Source of the DNA: Brevibacillus reuszeri
GTDB lineage: Bacteria > Bacillota > Bacilli > Brevibacillales > Brevibacillaceae
Reading direction: 5' to 3'
Assembly: GCF_002897295.1 (NCBI RefSeq)
Contig: NZ_BEXF01000008.1
Location: 124,001 to 188,000 of the forward strand
DNA: 64,000 nucleotides
Positions 41,106-48,794 of the stretch are shown here, piece after piece; positions within the stretch are counted from its first letter, which is position 1, and every line of letters begins with the position of its first letter. The translations under genes were made by a program, and so were the position numbers. Under the pieces are notes generated by a model. That model made no database searches and was not told the origin of the DNA. It saw only the letters and a list, made by a program, of their open reading frames with translations.

Positions 41106-42197
41106 TTAGTAACCTCCTACACGCTCTTTCATGAGATAGTTGGCATATCGAACAGGCTGGGTAATCGAATGAAGCTGTGCAGTCGGATCGTCAATCATGC
41201 GAAAGACGGTTCGACCCGGCCGGCTGTTTACTTCAATAATCCAGACGTTTCCCGTTGTATCAATTCCGACATCGATTCCAAGCTCGACTAAGCGCCCATG
41301 ATTCTGCTCCAGAAAACGCGGCAACTCATCCGTCAGTCGATGAATGACCTGGTCGATCCGGGTACACATAGCAGGTGGGAAGTGCTTGCTTAGAAAGGAT
41401 GCAAGAGCTACGGCCTTGCCGCCCCCGTGCAAATTGGAGGTAATGCTTCGTTTGTCTCCTAAACGGACCGCTCTCCCTGTCGTCTCCCAGTTTCCTTCGC
41501 CGTTTTTTTGTACGAGAACCCGGACATCAAACGGGGTGCCATCCGGGGTATGCAGTTCCAGATACGGCTGCACTAAAAATTTGCGCCCAGCGGTAAAGGA
41601 TGCGACGAATGCTTTGAGCTTCTCTTTTTCTCGAATAAGCCTGCGAAAAGGCTGATTCTCGCGATTGCGACCAGATGCGACGTAACCACTGCGTATTTCT
41701 TTGATTCGCACAACACCAATGCCATGTGTGCCAGCCATGGGCTTGATGATGGCGGCGCCGTATTTATTTAGAGTGCCATCCAAGGCAGAAAAGGTGAGGA
41801 GGTCCGTCGGAGGTAAATGAGGGGCAAGCAAAGAAGACTTCAACAGTATCTGATGAACCTGCCATTTGCCGGACAGGCCATGCCCCAAAAATGTAATGTT
41901 GCGATCGTTTTGCAACTTCTCCACAAATGGTTTATAGTGGCGGTAAGATGGGCCGACAAAACAGCGGTCGTAGATCAAGGTCGGCATCGGAAAAACATTG
42001 GATTGCCAAGCGCCATTGCGGAATTCAAAGCCTTTGACCATTCTGGTGGAGAAGTCAACTTGACGCGGTGAAAACACAAAGACGCGGATGCCATGCTTGC
42101 GTCCGTATTGCGTCAGCTTTCTGTAATACCCTTTGTCTACAAAGTGGGAGCCTTGGCAACGAGTCATGATGCCCAAGCTTCTCTTGTTTGCTGTCAT
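41106..42197 (-). CDS. YheC/YheD family ATP-grasp protein 3 (short, YheC-like)
   Basis: 363 residues, close to the length of B. subtilis YheC, because it lacks the extra N-terminal domain of the other three and starts directly with RSLGIMTRC. Landmarks are TLIYDRCFVGPSYRHY, AAIIKPMAGTHGIGVVRI, PFDVRVLVQKNGEGNWETTG and LGIDVGIDTTGNVWIIEVNSR. ATG 42197 is chosen because GAAGGTG lies six bases upstream; GTG 42206, overlapping the previous stop as GTGA, is the alternative. Confidence 0.86.
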   Translation of the reverse strand: MTANKRSLGIMTRCQGSHFVDKGYYRKLTQYGRKHGIRVFVFSPRQVDFSTRMVKGFEFRNGAWQSNVFPMPTLIYDRCFVGPSYRHYKPFVEKLQNDRNITFLGHGLSGKWQVHQILLKSSLLAPHLPPTDLLTFSALDGTLNKYGAAIIKPMAGTHGIGVVRIKEIRSGYVASGRNRENQPFRRLIREKEKLKAFVASFTAGRKFLVQPYLELHTPDGTPFDVRVLVQKNGEGNWETTGRAVRLGDKRSITSNLHGGGKAVALASFLSKHFPPAMCTRIDQVIHRLTDELPRFLEQNHGRLVELGIDVGIDTTGNVWIIEVNSRPGRTVFRMIDDPTAQLHSITQPVRYANYLMKERVGGY

Positions 42198-42202
42198 GTA
42201 GG

Positions 42203-43633
42203 TCACCTTCGCCTATAGTTCTTGCCGCTTGTTTTTTTCTTTGTGCCAGATTTTGCTTTGGAGGCACGGGGATAACCGCTAATATAAGATGCATATTCAA
42301 GCATGCGAACGACTGAGGGACGTGCACGCCTGGGGGGTTCATCCACACCTTCCGGCAGAGGTATCGTGTTCGCTGTTTTCGAAGGCTTGCTGTTTACCTC
42401 CAAAAGCCATACTTGACCGTGCACGTCTACACCGAGGTCAACGCCAAACTCTGCATAATGGCCAGGAAGACCTTCTTCCAAAAGCACTGAGAGCTTCAGT
42501 GCAACCTCCCGCAGCGTTTGAGGAGATGGTTTGACTCCGCTGGCCCAGGGACCGCATACACGCAAAGCCTGGATTGGCGTGAGCATGGACCCGCCGCGGG
42601 AAATATTGGAGACGATGCGATTTTGTCCCAGACGGGCTACCATTGAGGTTACAGACCATTCACCACTGCGGTTTTTTTGTACCAAAACGCGAAAATCTGT
42701 CGGCCGACCGTTGATGCCGATTAACGGTAAACCTTGCTGCAATAAGTAAGGTTTTCCTTTTGTTCGTTTTGACAGGTAATGATGCAGCCCTTGTATACTG
42801 GAAAATGATTGATTCATTCCACCGGGTCTGGCAAGTGAGTAGCCTTCTGTTGTTCTGCGCAGCCGAATAATTCCTCGCCCCATACTGCCGTTTGCCGGCT
42901 TCGCATAGATTGTGCGGTACCCGGAGAGCATTTGCCGTAAATCCTCCTGGTCTTGGTAACGGACCATGCTGGGGAGATGGGGCGCTGCTGCCTCCTGATT
43001 TTCGAGTGCAGCGTGCACGTGCCATTTGTTCAGGAATCGTTCGTTAAAAAATGGAATGTTCGCGTCTTTGCATCTTTGTACCCAAGCACTCATTTGCTCG
43101 CTTCGTTCCCGCTGACGGGACACGAGTCGGTTGTATATGCATTGAGGGAGCGGTAGTACTCTTTGTCTCCAGGCGCCGCCCTTTCGCACTAAGCCACGAA
43201 CAATTCCGGCATCCCAATTGACATCCTGTAGCCGGAAAGCACAGATAATTCCACCACGTTTTCGGTTGATGTCAGCCACTTCGTTGAAAAAAGGAGTGAG
43301 TGGGCCGAAGGGAGACTGTGGATATTGGGTATTGTAGGTAGATACTAGAATTCCGACATAGGGACCGAAAACTAGCTTCTGCTGGTCTGAAGAGTAGCGC
43401 AGGAGCAAAGGGACTCCCGTAGGCAAATGCAAAGATTGAGCCAAAGATGGACGAATCAGGGTATTACCACTTCGTTCCATGCTGCCAACGCGGGCGCAAA
43501 CCGTTTTACTTCCAAATTGGATATCGAGTGTAGAGGCTTGCAGCTTTAATTTGCGCATTTGCGCCTGGGGCAGGTAAAGGTCTACTTCCGACTTTGGCTC
43601 GTATGCAACAACGATGGTTGGAACGTAAGACAT
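42203..43633 (-). CDS. YheC/YheD family ATP-grasp protein 4
   Basis: 476 residues; first gene of the array. An N-terminal domain (YLPQAQMRKLKLQASTLDIQ) of about 120 residues precedes LVFGPYVGILVSTYN, CIYNRLVSRQRERSEQ, TIYAKPANGSMGRGIIRL, PTDFRVLVQKNRSGEWSV and FGVDLGVDVHGQVWLLEVNSK, ending in a basic tail (KSGTKKKTSGKNYRRR). ATG 43633 follows GGAAGGGG; an upstream ATG at 43657 is in frame but the site lies after it. Divergent from yheB with only 93 bases between the start codons, so that gap carries both promoters. Confidence 0.86.
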   Translation of the reverse strand: MSYVPTIVVAYEPKSEVDLYLPQAQMRKLKLQASTLDIQFGSKTVCARVGSMERSGNTLIRPSLAQSLHLPTGVPLLLRYSSDQQKLVFGPYVGILVSTYNTQYPQSPFGPLTPFFNEVADINRKRGGIICAFRLQDVNWDAGIVRGLVRKGGAWRQRVLPLPQCIYNRLVSRQRERSEQMSAWVQRCKDANIPFFNERFLNKWHVHAALENQEAAAPHLPSMVRYQDQEDLRQMLSGYRTIYAKPANGSMGRGIIRLRRTTEGYSLARPGGMNQSFSSIQGLHHYLSKRTKGKPYLLQQGLPLIGINGRPTDFRVLVQKNRSGEWSVTSMVARLGQNRIVSNISRGGSMLTPIQALRVCGPWASGVKPSPQTLREVALKLSVLLEEGLPGHYAEFGVDLGVDVHGQVWLLEVNSKPSKTANTIPLPEGVDEPPRRARPSVVRMLEYASYISGYPRASKAKSGTKKKTSGKNYRRR

Positions 43634-43726
43634 GATTATCCCCTTCCCATCAGGCATGAAGTTAGTCTATGGTATGAGTAGCCAAATGGTTTGGTGCCAT
43701 GCACAGAAGAGAGGTTGTTAGTAGTT

Positions 43727-44884
43727 ATGAACGTTTGGATAATATTAGTGAATATTGGAGTAGGCTCCGTGATTGGAGGAGTTACGAATGAGCTCGCGAT
43801 TCGAATGCTTTTTCGACCGCTCAAGCCTTGGTACATCGGGAATTGGCGGGTTCCTTTTACGCCTGGATTGATTCCTAGTAGGCGCGACGACATCGCAATA
43901 CAAATGGGCAAATTAGTGGAAGAGCATTTGCTGACAACAGAAGGCATCAGGCGTGCTCTTACCCAGACTGGGCTAGAAAACACATTGGCAGGCTGGATGA
44001 CCAGCATCGCTCATGACTGGATGTCGGACGAGCGGACGCTGCGTCAGGTTTTGGTCAAGGCTTTGCCAGAGTCCTTTAATGAAGAAGGTGGATGGAGCGA
44101 CCGGATTCGCACTCCTGTTCAGCTGTATTGGCAAGCCTTCGTAGACCAGGCGCTCTATCAAAATGAACAAAAGTCGCTGCGAGAGCTGCTTCCAGAAAAT
44201 GCGCCAAAGCGTCTTGAGGATACACTCAGTACGGTGAGCCAGCTGCTTTTGACTCGTTTTCGCGAGTATCTGCATTCTCCAGAAGGACATCAGACCCTGC
44301 AGAACATGGTTCGAGGTATGCTAGGTGGAGGAGGCGGAATGTTCGGTGGCCTGGTCGGCATGTTCCTTGGCGATGACAAGATTTTGGGCAAGCTGCTTCC
44401 CCATTTGGATGAAATTCTCCAGCGCCCAGAGCTCGCTGGGCGAATCCAGCAATTTTTACAGGTCGAAGCAGACAAGCTACTCGATAAAAATGTAGGAGAG
44501 GTAGTTGCCTGGCTTGGGCGTGAGCAGGTAGATGAATGGGCAAATGCGCTGTTTGCAAGGCTGGAAGAGGGAAGCATCAAAATCGTGGACAAGCCGATGT
44601 CCAGCTTGACTGCTCCATTCCAGGAGAGTGTAACAAATGAATTGATCCCGCGCGTAGCAAGATGGATGGTAGATTCTTTGCAGCAAAATGTAGAACGTAT
44701 TTTTAAGCGCCTCGCAGTTCGCGATATTGTTACACGGCAAGTAGAAGGATTTCCAATTGAAAGAATTGAAGAAATGGTAGTAGGGATTTCAGGAAAAGAG
44801 TTCCGCATGATTACGGTACTTGGCTTTATTCTTGGCGGGATTATCGGACTCGTCCAAGGTTTACTCGCAAACTGGTTAAATTAG
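43727..44884 (+). CDS. yheB: DUF445 family membrane protein (YheB-like)
   Basis: 385 residues with a hydrophobic N-terminus (WIILVNIGVGSVIGGVTNEL) carrying the DUF445 signature N-E-L-A-I-R-M-L-F-R-P, a large soluble middle part, and a C-terminal helix pair with GFILGGIIGLVQG. The family function is unknown. In B. subtilis yheB lies beside yheC and yheD; here it is divergent from the ATP-grasp array, so the association is conserved, which supports a common sporulation-related role. ATG 43727 is used, with AGAGAGG 12 bases upstream; the longer frame starts at 43691. Confidence 0.85.
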   Translation: MNVWIILVNIGVGSVIGGVTNELAIRMLFRPLKPWYIGNWRVPFTPGLIPSRRDDIAIQMGKLVEEHLLTTEGIRRALTQTGLENTLAGWMTSIAHDWMSDERTLRQVLVKALPESFNEEGGWSDRIRTPVQLYWQAFVDQALYQNEQKSLRELLPENAPKRLEDTLSTVSQLLLTRFREYLHSPEGHQTLQNMVRGMLGGGGGMFGGLVGMFLGDDKILGKLLPHLDEILQRPELAGRIQQFLQVEADKLLDKNVGEVVAWLGREQVDEWANALFARLEEGSIKIVDKPMSSLTAPFQESVTNELIPRVARWMVDSLQQNVERIFKRLAVRDIVTRQVEGFPIERIEEMVVGISGKEFRMITVLGFILGGIIGLVQGLLANWLN

Positions 44885-44900
44885 TGAAACTGAAAAGAAA

Positions 44901-44933
44901 CTGTAAACCGTCTGTAATATTCCTGTAATATTC
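44901..44933. promoter_or_regulatory. Three direct repeats CTGTAA with an 11-base period
   Basis: CTGTAA at 44901, 44912 and 44923, that is exactly one helical turn apart; the last two repeats are identical over 11 bases (CTGTAATATTC). Read on the minus strand as TTTACA/ATTACA with five-base gaps, it resembles a PhoP box (TT-A/C/T-A-C/T-A repeated every 11 bases). It lies 17 bases after yheB, and a TAAGAT follows at 44940. Confidence 0.4.
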
Positions 44934-44988
44934 CAGGGGTAAGATAAAAGCACGATGAAAACCCCCTTAATGATATACTTTCTGATTA

Positions 44989-45018
44989 GGTAGCTTGAAA
45001 AAGCTACCCTTTTTTTTT
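44989..45018 (+). terminator. Terminator after yheB
   Basis: GGTAGCTT, loop GAAA, AAGCTACC, then C and nine T. A strong intrinsic terminator upstream of the ytoI-like gene. Confidence 0.9.
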
Positions 45019-45096
45019 GTCTCTCCTTCGGGTATATTGGTCGAAGGAGCAGGAGTATAAGGAACGGCTGAAACAAGAGGAAGGGGGAAGGGCAAG

Positions 45097-46407
45097 ATGG
45101 CAACCAAGCATGAACAAATCTTGCAACATATTGATCGCCTTCCGATCGGTTCGAAGATTTCCGTGCGGCAGATCGCCAAAGACCTGGACGTAAGTGAGGG
45201 TACGGCATACCGTGCGATCAAGGAAGCGGAAACACAAGGATACGTCAGTACGATCGAACGTGTCGGAACAGTGAGGATCGAGAAGAAGCAGAAAGAAAAC
45301 ATAGAGCGGCTTACGTTTGCAGAGGTCGTCAATATCGTTGACGGCCACGTATTAGGTGGACGAGAAGGGCTGCACAAAACATTAAATAAATTTGTCATAG
45401 GCGCCATGCAGCTGGAAGCGATGATGCGCTATATCGATGCTGGCAGTCTATTGATTGTAGGGAACCGTTATCAGGCTCACAAGATTGCATTGCAGCAGGG
45501 AGCCGCTGTACTCATTACTGGAGGATTTGACACGAGCGAAGAGATCAAGCAGCTGGCAGATCGACTCGCACTCCCTATTATTTCATCCAGCTATGATTCA
45601 TTTACAGTCGCTTCCATGATCAATAGAGCCATTTACGATCGATTGATTAAAAAAGAAATCGTCATGGTAGAAGACGTGCTAAAGCCGCTGGCAGAAACAC
45701 CTGTGCTGCTAACCTCCGACTCCGTTGCCAAGTGGCATCAATATACAGAGCTGTATCAAGATACGAGATTTCCTGTAGTCGACGAGCAGATGCGCCTAAT
45801 CGGAATCGTCACCTCCAAGGATATTATCGGTCACGAGGAAACAGCGACAATCGATAAAGTAATGACCAAAAACCCGATTACGACCTCACCGCGTGTGTCC
45901 GTAGCCTCCTCGGCTCATACGATGGTGTGGGAAGGCATCGAGCTGTTGCCGGTCGTGGATAATCACCGCAAGCTGGTCGGCGTCCTGAGCCGCAACGACG
46001 TACTAAAAGCGCTGCAGTTTACCGCGAAGCAGCCGCAAATGAGCGAAACCTTTCCGAACCTGATCATGTCGCATTTCCGTGAAGAGCGCCAAGCTGACGA
46101 GGTCGTGTACCTCGGGGATGTAAGTCCACAGATGACCAACCATCTCGGTACGATTGCGAGCGGGATTATGACTACTGTCATGGTAGAAGCAGCCTGTAAT
46201 TTGTTGCGTCTGCATCGGCGTGGTGACATGGTGCCGGAAAACATTACGGTATATTTCTTGAAGCCGGTTCAGATGGAGAGCCATATCGAGGTGCAGCCGC
46301 GCCTTTTGGACATCAGCCGTCGCTTTGGAAAAGTAGAGGTTTCGGTCTACCACGGCGAGCAGCTGGTTGGGCAGGCTATGGTCACTGCACAAATTATTGA
46401 GCGGTAG
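45097..46407 (+). CDS. ytoI: YtoI-like HTH-DRTGG-CBS-hotdog regulatory protein
   Basis: 436 residues in four parts: a winged-helix N-terminus (ISVRQIAKDLDVSEGTAYRA, 1-70), a DRTGG domain (about 80-190, GALITGGFDTSEEIKQLA type), a CBS pair (about 195-310; FPVVDEQMRLIGIVTSKDI and LPVVDNHRKLVGVLSRNDV) and a hotdog-fold domain (about 320-436; HLGTIASGIMTTVMVEAACN). CBS pairs bind adenosine nucleotides and hotdog domains bind acyl-CoA, so it probably links energy or lipid state to transcription. B. subtilis YtoI has the same architecture and also lies near dnaE. GAGGAAGGGGGAAGG site. Confidence 0.9.
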   Translation: MATKHEQILQHIDRLPIGSKISVRQIAKDLDVSEGTAYRAIKEAETQGYVSTIERVGTVRIEKKQKENIERLTFAEVVNIVDGHVLGGREGLHKTLNKFVIGAMQLEAMMRYIDAGSLLIVGNRYQAHKIALQQGAAVLITGGFDTSEEIKQLADRLALPIISSSYDSFTVASMINRAIYDRLIKKEIVMVEDVLKPLAETPVLLTSDSVAKWHQYTELYQDTRFPVVDEQMRLIGIVTSKDIIGHEETATIDKVMTKNPITTSPRVSVASSAHTMVWEGIELLPVVDNHRKLVGVLSRNDVLKALQFTAKQPQMSETFPNLIMSHFREERQADEVVYLGDVSPQMTNHLGTIASGIMTTVMVEAACNLLRLHRRGDMVPENITVYFLKPVQMESHIEVQPRLLDISRRFGKVEVSVYHGEQLVGQAMVTAQIIER

Positions 46408-46437
46408 TGTAACGAAATGTAACGAAGAATAGGTCAT

Positions 46438-46477
46438 CCAGTGAAGAGAATCCTTCTTCGGCTGGCTGGCTTTTTTT
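46438..46477 (+). terminator. Terminator after the ytoI-like gene
   Basis: CCAG-GAAGA / TTCTTC-CTGG imperfect stem followed by GGCTGGC and seven T. Moderate quality, in the expected place. Confidence 0.55.
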
Positions 46478-46530
46478 CGTCAAAAATGGACGCGCAGAAT
46501 CACATGTATATAAGTTGAATGGGTAAATGA

Positions 46531-46539
46531 TGGTATAAT
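46531..46539 (+). promoter_or_regulatory. Extended -10 promoter of the oxidoreductase gene
   Basis: TGGTATAAT, an extended -10, 35 bases upstream of the GTG start. A TTGAAT lies at 46515 but only 13 bases away, so recognition would rely on the extended -10. Confidence 0.5.
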
Positions 46540-46574
46540 CATAGTAATCGGGGTTTAAATGAAGGAGACTTATT

Positions 46575-47567
46575 GTGTTAGTAGCGAAGTGTGTTAAATT
46601 CCATGAGTTTGGTAGCCCTAAAGACGTATTAAAGATTGAATATACAAAAATCGAACCATTGAAAGATACTGAAGTCCTTGTTCGAATGCTAGCACGCCCG
46701 ATAAACCCTTCTGACTTAATACCGATAAGAGGGTCTTATTCTCATCGTATTTCTTTACCCAATATCCCCGGATATGAAGGGGTAGGTATTGTAGAAGATG
46801 TAGGACGTCTCGTTCCTCCAAATCTTATTGGTAAACGTGTTTTGCCTTTGCGCGGGGAAGGTACATGGCAGGAGTTTGTTAGGACATCTGTTGAATTTGC
46901 AGTTCCAATACCTGATACTATTGATGATTTTACAGCTGCGCAGATGTATATAAATCCAATTACGGCTTTGGTAATTTGTACAGAAGTTTTAAAATTAAAT
47001 TTGAACGATGTTTTATTGGTCAATGCGTGTGGTTCTTCTATTGGGCATGTTTTGGCTCAGTTTTCGAGAATTTTTGGCTTTCGATTGATTGCGGTTACTA
47101 GAAATAACCGATACACAGAGGAATTACTTAATTTGGGTGCTTCGTATGTAATTGATACATCCAAAGATCCACTATATGAAACCGTTATGGAATTAACTAA
47201 TGGGATGGGTGCCGATGCTGCTATTGATTCTGTTGGAGGTTCAGCTGGAACCAATTTAGCTTTTTGTGTACACCCAAATGGGAACTTTTTAACCATTGGC
47301 CTTTTATCAGAAAAACAAGTTAACTGGACAGAAATCATAAATAAGGCAAAAGTAAATGCGAATATGTTTCATTTACGGAATTGGAATGCACGAGTATCAA
47401 CTGATAAATGGCAAGAAACGTTTAGTAATTTGATAACGTTGATAAATGATAAAAGATTGAGTTTGATGATGGTGGATTCTGTTTACGACTTGTTAGACGT
47501 AGAAAAAGCTATTCATGCTGTCGAATGTGCTAAAAAAACCAAAGGGAAAGTCTTTTTGAAAAGCTGA
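46575..47567 (+). CDS. Zinc-independent MDR-family oxidoreductase
   Basis: 330 residues of the medium-chain dehydrogenase/reductase superfamily, quinone-oxidoreductase/enoyl-reductase branch: a GroES-like start (VRMLARPINPSDLIPIRGSY, IPGYEGVGIVEDVG), then the Rossmann part (LVNACGSSIGHVLAQFSRIF, GADAAIDSVGGSAG) and the end KTKGKVFLKS. No structural-zinc cysteine cluster is seen. Likely NADPH-dependent, substrate unknown. The DNA is visibly more A/T-rich than both neighbours, with codons such as TTA, AAT and ATT favoured, and the gene stands alone between two terminators, which suggests acquisition by transfer. GTG start, GAAGGAG site. Confidence 0.85.
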   Translation: MLVAKCVKFHEFGSPKDVLKIEYTKIEPLKDTEVLVRMLARPINPSDLIPIRGSYSHRISLPNIPGYEGVGIVEDVGRLVPPNLIGKRVLPLRGEGTWQEFVRTSVEFAVPIPDTIDDFTAAQMYINPITALVICTEVLKLNLNDVLLVNACGSSIGHVLAQFSRIFGFRLIAVTRNNRYTEELLNLGASYVIDTSKDPLYETVMELTNGMGADAAIDSVGGSAGTNLAFCVHPNGNFLTIGLLSEKQVNWTEIINKAKVNANMFHLRNWNARVSTDKWQETFSNLITLINDKRLSLMMVDSVYDLLDVEKAIHAVECAKKTKGKVFLKS

Positions 47568-47582
47568 TATCTAATGATATAG

Positions 47583-47621
47583 AAGACCGGAACTCCTTGC
47601 GGCAAAAAGGGTTCCGGTCTT
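47583..47621 (+). terminator. Terminator after the oxidoreductase gene
   Basis: AAGACCGGAAC and GTTCCGGTCTT (11 pairs) with an inner CCTT/AAGG; the downstream T stretch is interrupted (ACCCTTTAT). Confidence 0.7.
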
Positions 47622-47723
47622 ACCCTTTATGTTCACCAAAAAATTGACAGGAAGAGCAATGTCAGCTACGATCTTATTAGAAGAACATCTAATTAGTTTG
47701 CTTGTGATAATAAGGGGGTAGAC

Positions 47724-48341
47724 GTGTTGCAATTAGATCAACTTGTTACGTTTTATAAAGCATTGGGAGATCCGACGCGGGTGCGAATCCTGGCGATTTT
47801 GACAAATGGCCCCTTGCACGGACAGGCACTGGCAGGCAAGCTTGGAGTGACACCGCCAACGATTACACACCATATGGCTAAGCTGCGTGAAGCAGGCGTC
47901 GTTTATGAGCGAAGAGATAAAAACACCATTTACTTTTATTTACACGAAGCTAACCTGAAACGGCAATCAGGGGCCATTATCCAGGTCATGGAAAAAGCAA
48001 AAGAGTCCACTGGTGAGGATTTGCTTGTAGATGGTGCAGATGTAGAGGAGAGGAAGACACAGATGGAGCTGGAGAAGATGCAAGTCATTCGCAGCTTTAT
48101 TACACCGGACGGCAAGCTGAAGCAAATCCCGGCACAACGCAAGAAAAAGCTGGTTGTTTTCGAATACATGGTACGTGGGCTGGAAAAAGGGCGGAAGTAT
48201 CCCGAAAAAGAAATCAATGAATACATTAAGCAATTTCATGATGATTACGCAACGATCAGGCGAGAATTTATCATGAACCATTATATGTACAGAGAAGATG
48301 GCATCTACGAGCTGAACCCTGAGACGATGTGGGCAAGATAA
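47724..48341 (+). CDS. ArsR-type regulator with DUF2087 domain
   Basis: 205 residues. The first 90 are an ArsR winged helix: ALGDPTRVRILAIL and PPTITHHMAKLREAGVV with the wing ERRDKNTIYFYL. The C-terminal 85 residues are a DUF2087 domain (GKLKQIPAQRKKKLVVFEYM, YPEKEINEYIKQFHDDYATI, MYREDGIYELNP), whose role is unknown and which often occurs fused to, or beside, such HTHs. No cysteine metal site is seen in the ArsR helix. GTG start with TAAGGGGG. The gene is alone, so its target is likely itself or a remote locus. Confidence 0.87.
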   Translation: MLQLDQLVTFYKALGDPTRVRILAILTNGPLHGQALAGKLGVTPPTITHHMAKLREAGVVYERRDKNTIYFYLHEANLKRQSGAIIQVMEKAKESTGEDLLVDGADVEERKTQMELEKMQVIRSFITPDGKLKQIPAQRKKKLVVFEYMVRGLEKGRKYPEKEINEYIKQFHDDYATIRREFIMNHYMYREDGIYELNPETMWAR

Positions 48342-48504
48342 AAAAGCCCAATATGTAAAAAAGGACAACCGTCAGCACTACGCTCAGGTTGTCTAAGGTA
48401 ATAGAATGTCACACAAAGACCATTATAGGGCAGTGCCCCCTGCAAGGCTATAACAAACAGCTGGCAGCAGAGGCGAAAGCTGGTAGCGAAACGAAAATAG
48501 TAAA

Positions 48505-48608
48505 GTGTCAAAATGAGACTTGGTATCAGTTTGATACTTTTTGGGTTTAAACCGTATGTGACCTATATTCATTCATCTGACGTCAGTCATTTCGTATCAT
48601 TTTGATAC
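48505..48608. promoter_or_regulatory. Three related 15-base dyads, candidate enhancer-binding sites
   Basis: GTATCAGTTTGATAC at 48523-48537 and GTATCATTTTGATAC at 48594-48608 are near-identical perfect dyads of the form GTATCA-NNN-TGATAC with centres 71 bases apart. A weaker copy, GTGTCAAAATGAGAC, sits at 48505-48519. They lie 125-245 bases upstream of the sigma-54-like promoter, the usual distance for enhancer-binding activators. The last dyad is also inside a longer hairpin (48582-48621) followed by a T stretch, so it could double as a terminator. Confidence 0.55.
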
Positions 48609-48731
48609 TCGAATGGCTGACTTTTATTTTTCCATTGCATCGCATAAAAAGACCGATTGGATGTCGAATTCCGACACGGTTACAAGTGGAGTTAGGGGTA
48701 GAGTGGGATTATTTCTCCACAGGAAAAGCAT

Positions 48732-48747
48732 TGGCATGGTCTGTGCT
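48732..48747 (+). promoter_or_regulatory. Sigma-54 (SigL) type promoter
   Basis: TGGCATG-GTCT-GTGCT against the consensus TGGCACG-N4-TTGCW: both invariant pairs (GG and GC) are present with exactly ten bases between them. Expected transcription start is near 48758, giving a leader of about 37 bases. Confidence 0.6.
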
Positions 48748-48794
48748 TATGAAAAGCAGGAGACGTAAGAAAGGCGAGCAAAGGAGGAATAGCC

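Larger units (their letters stand above)
48342..48794. other. 453-base intergenic region upstream of the ygeX-like gene
   Basis: Contains a GACAACC/GGTTGTC hairpin at 48364-48395, three related dyads (48505-48608) and a sigma-54-type promoter (48732-48747). A + strand open frame at 48602-48859 crosses the promoter and the ygeX start and has no ribosome site, so it is not called as a gene. Confidence 0.6.
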
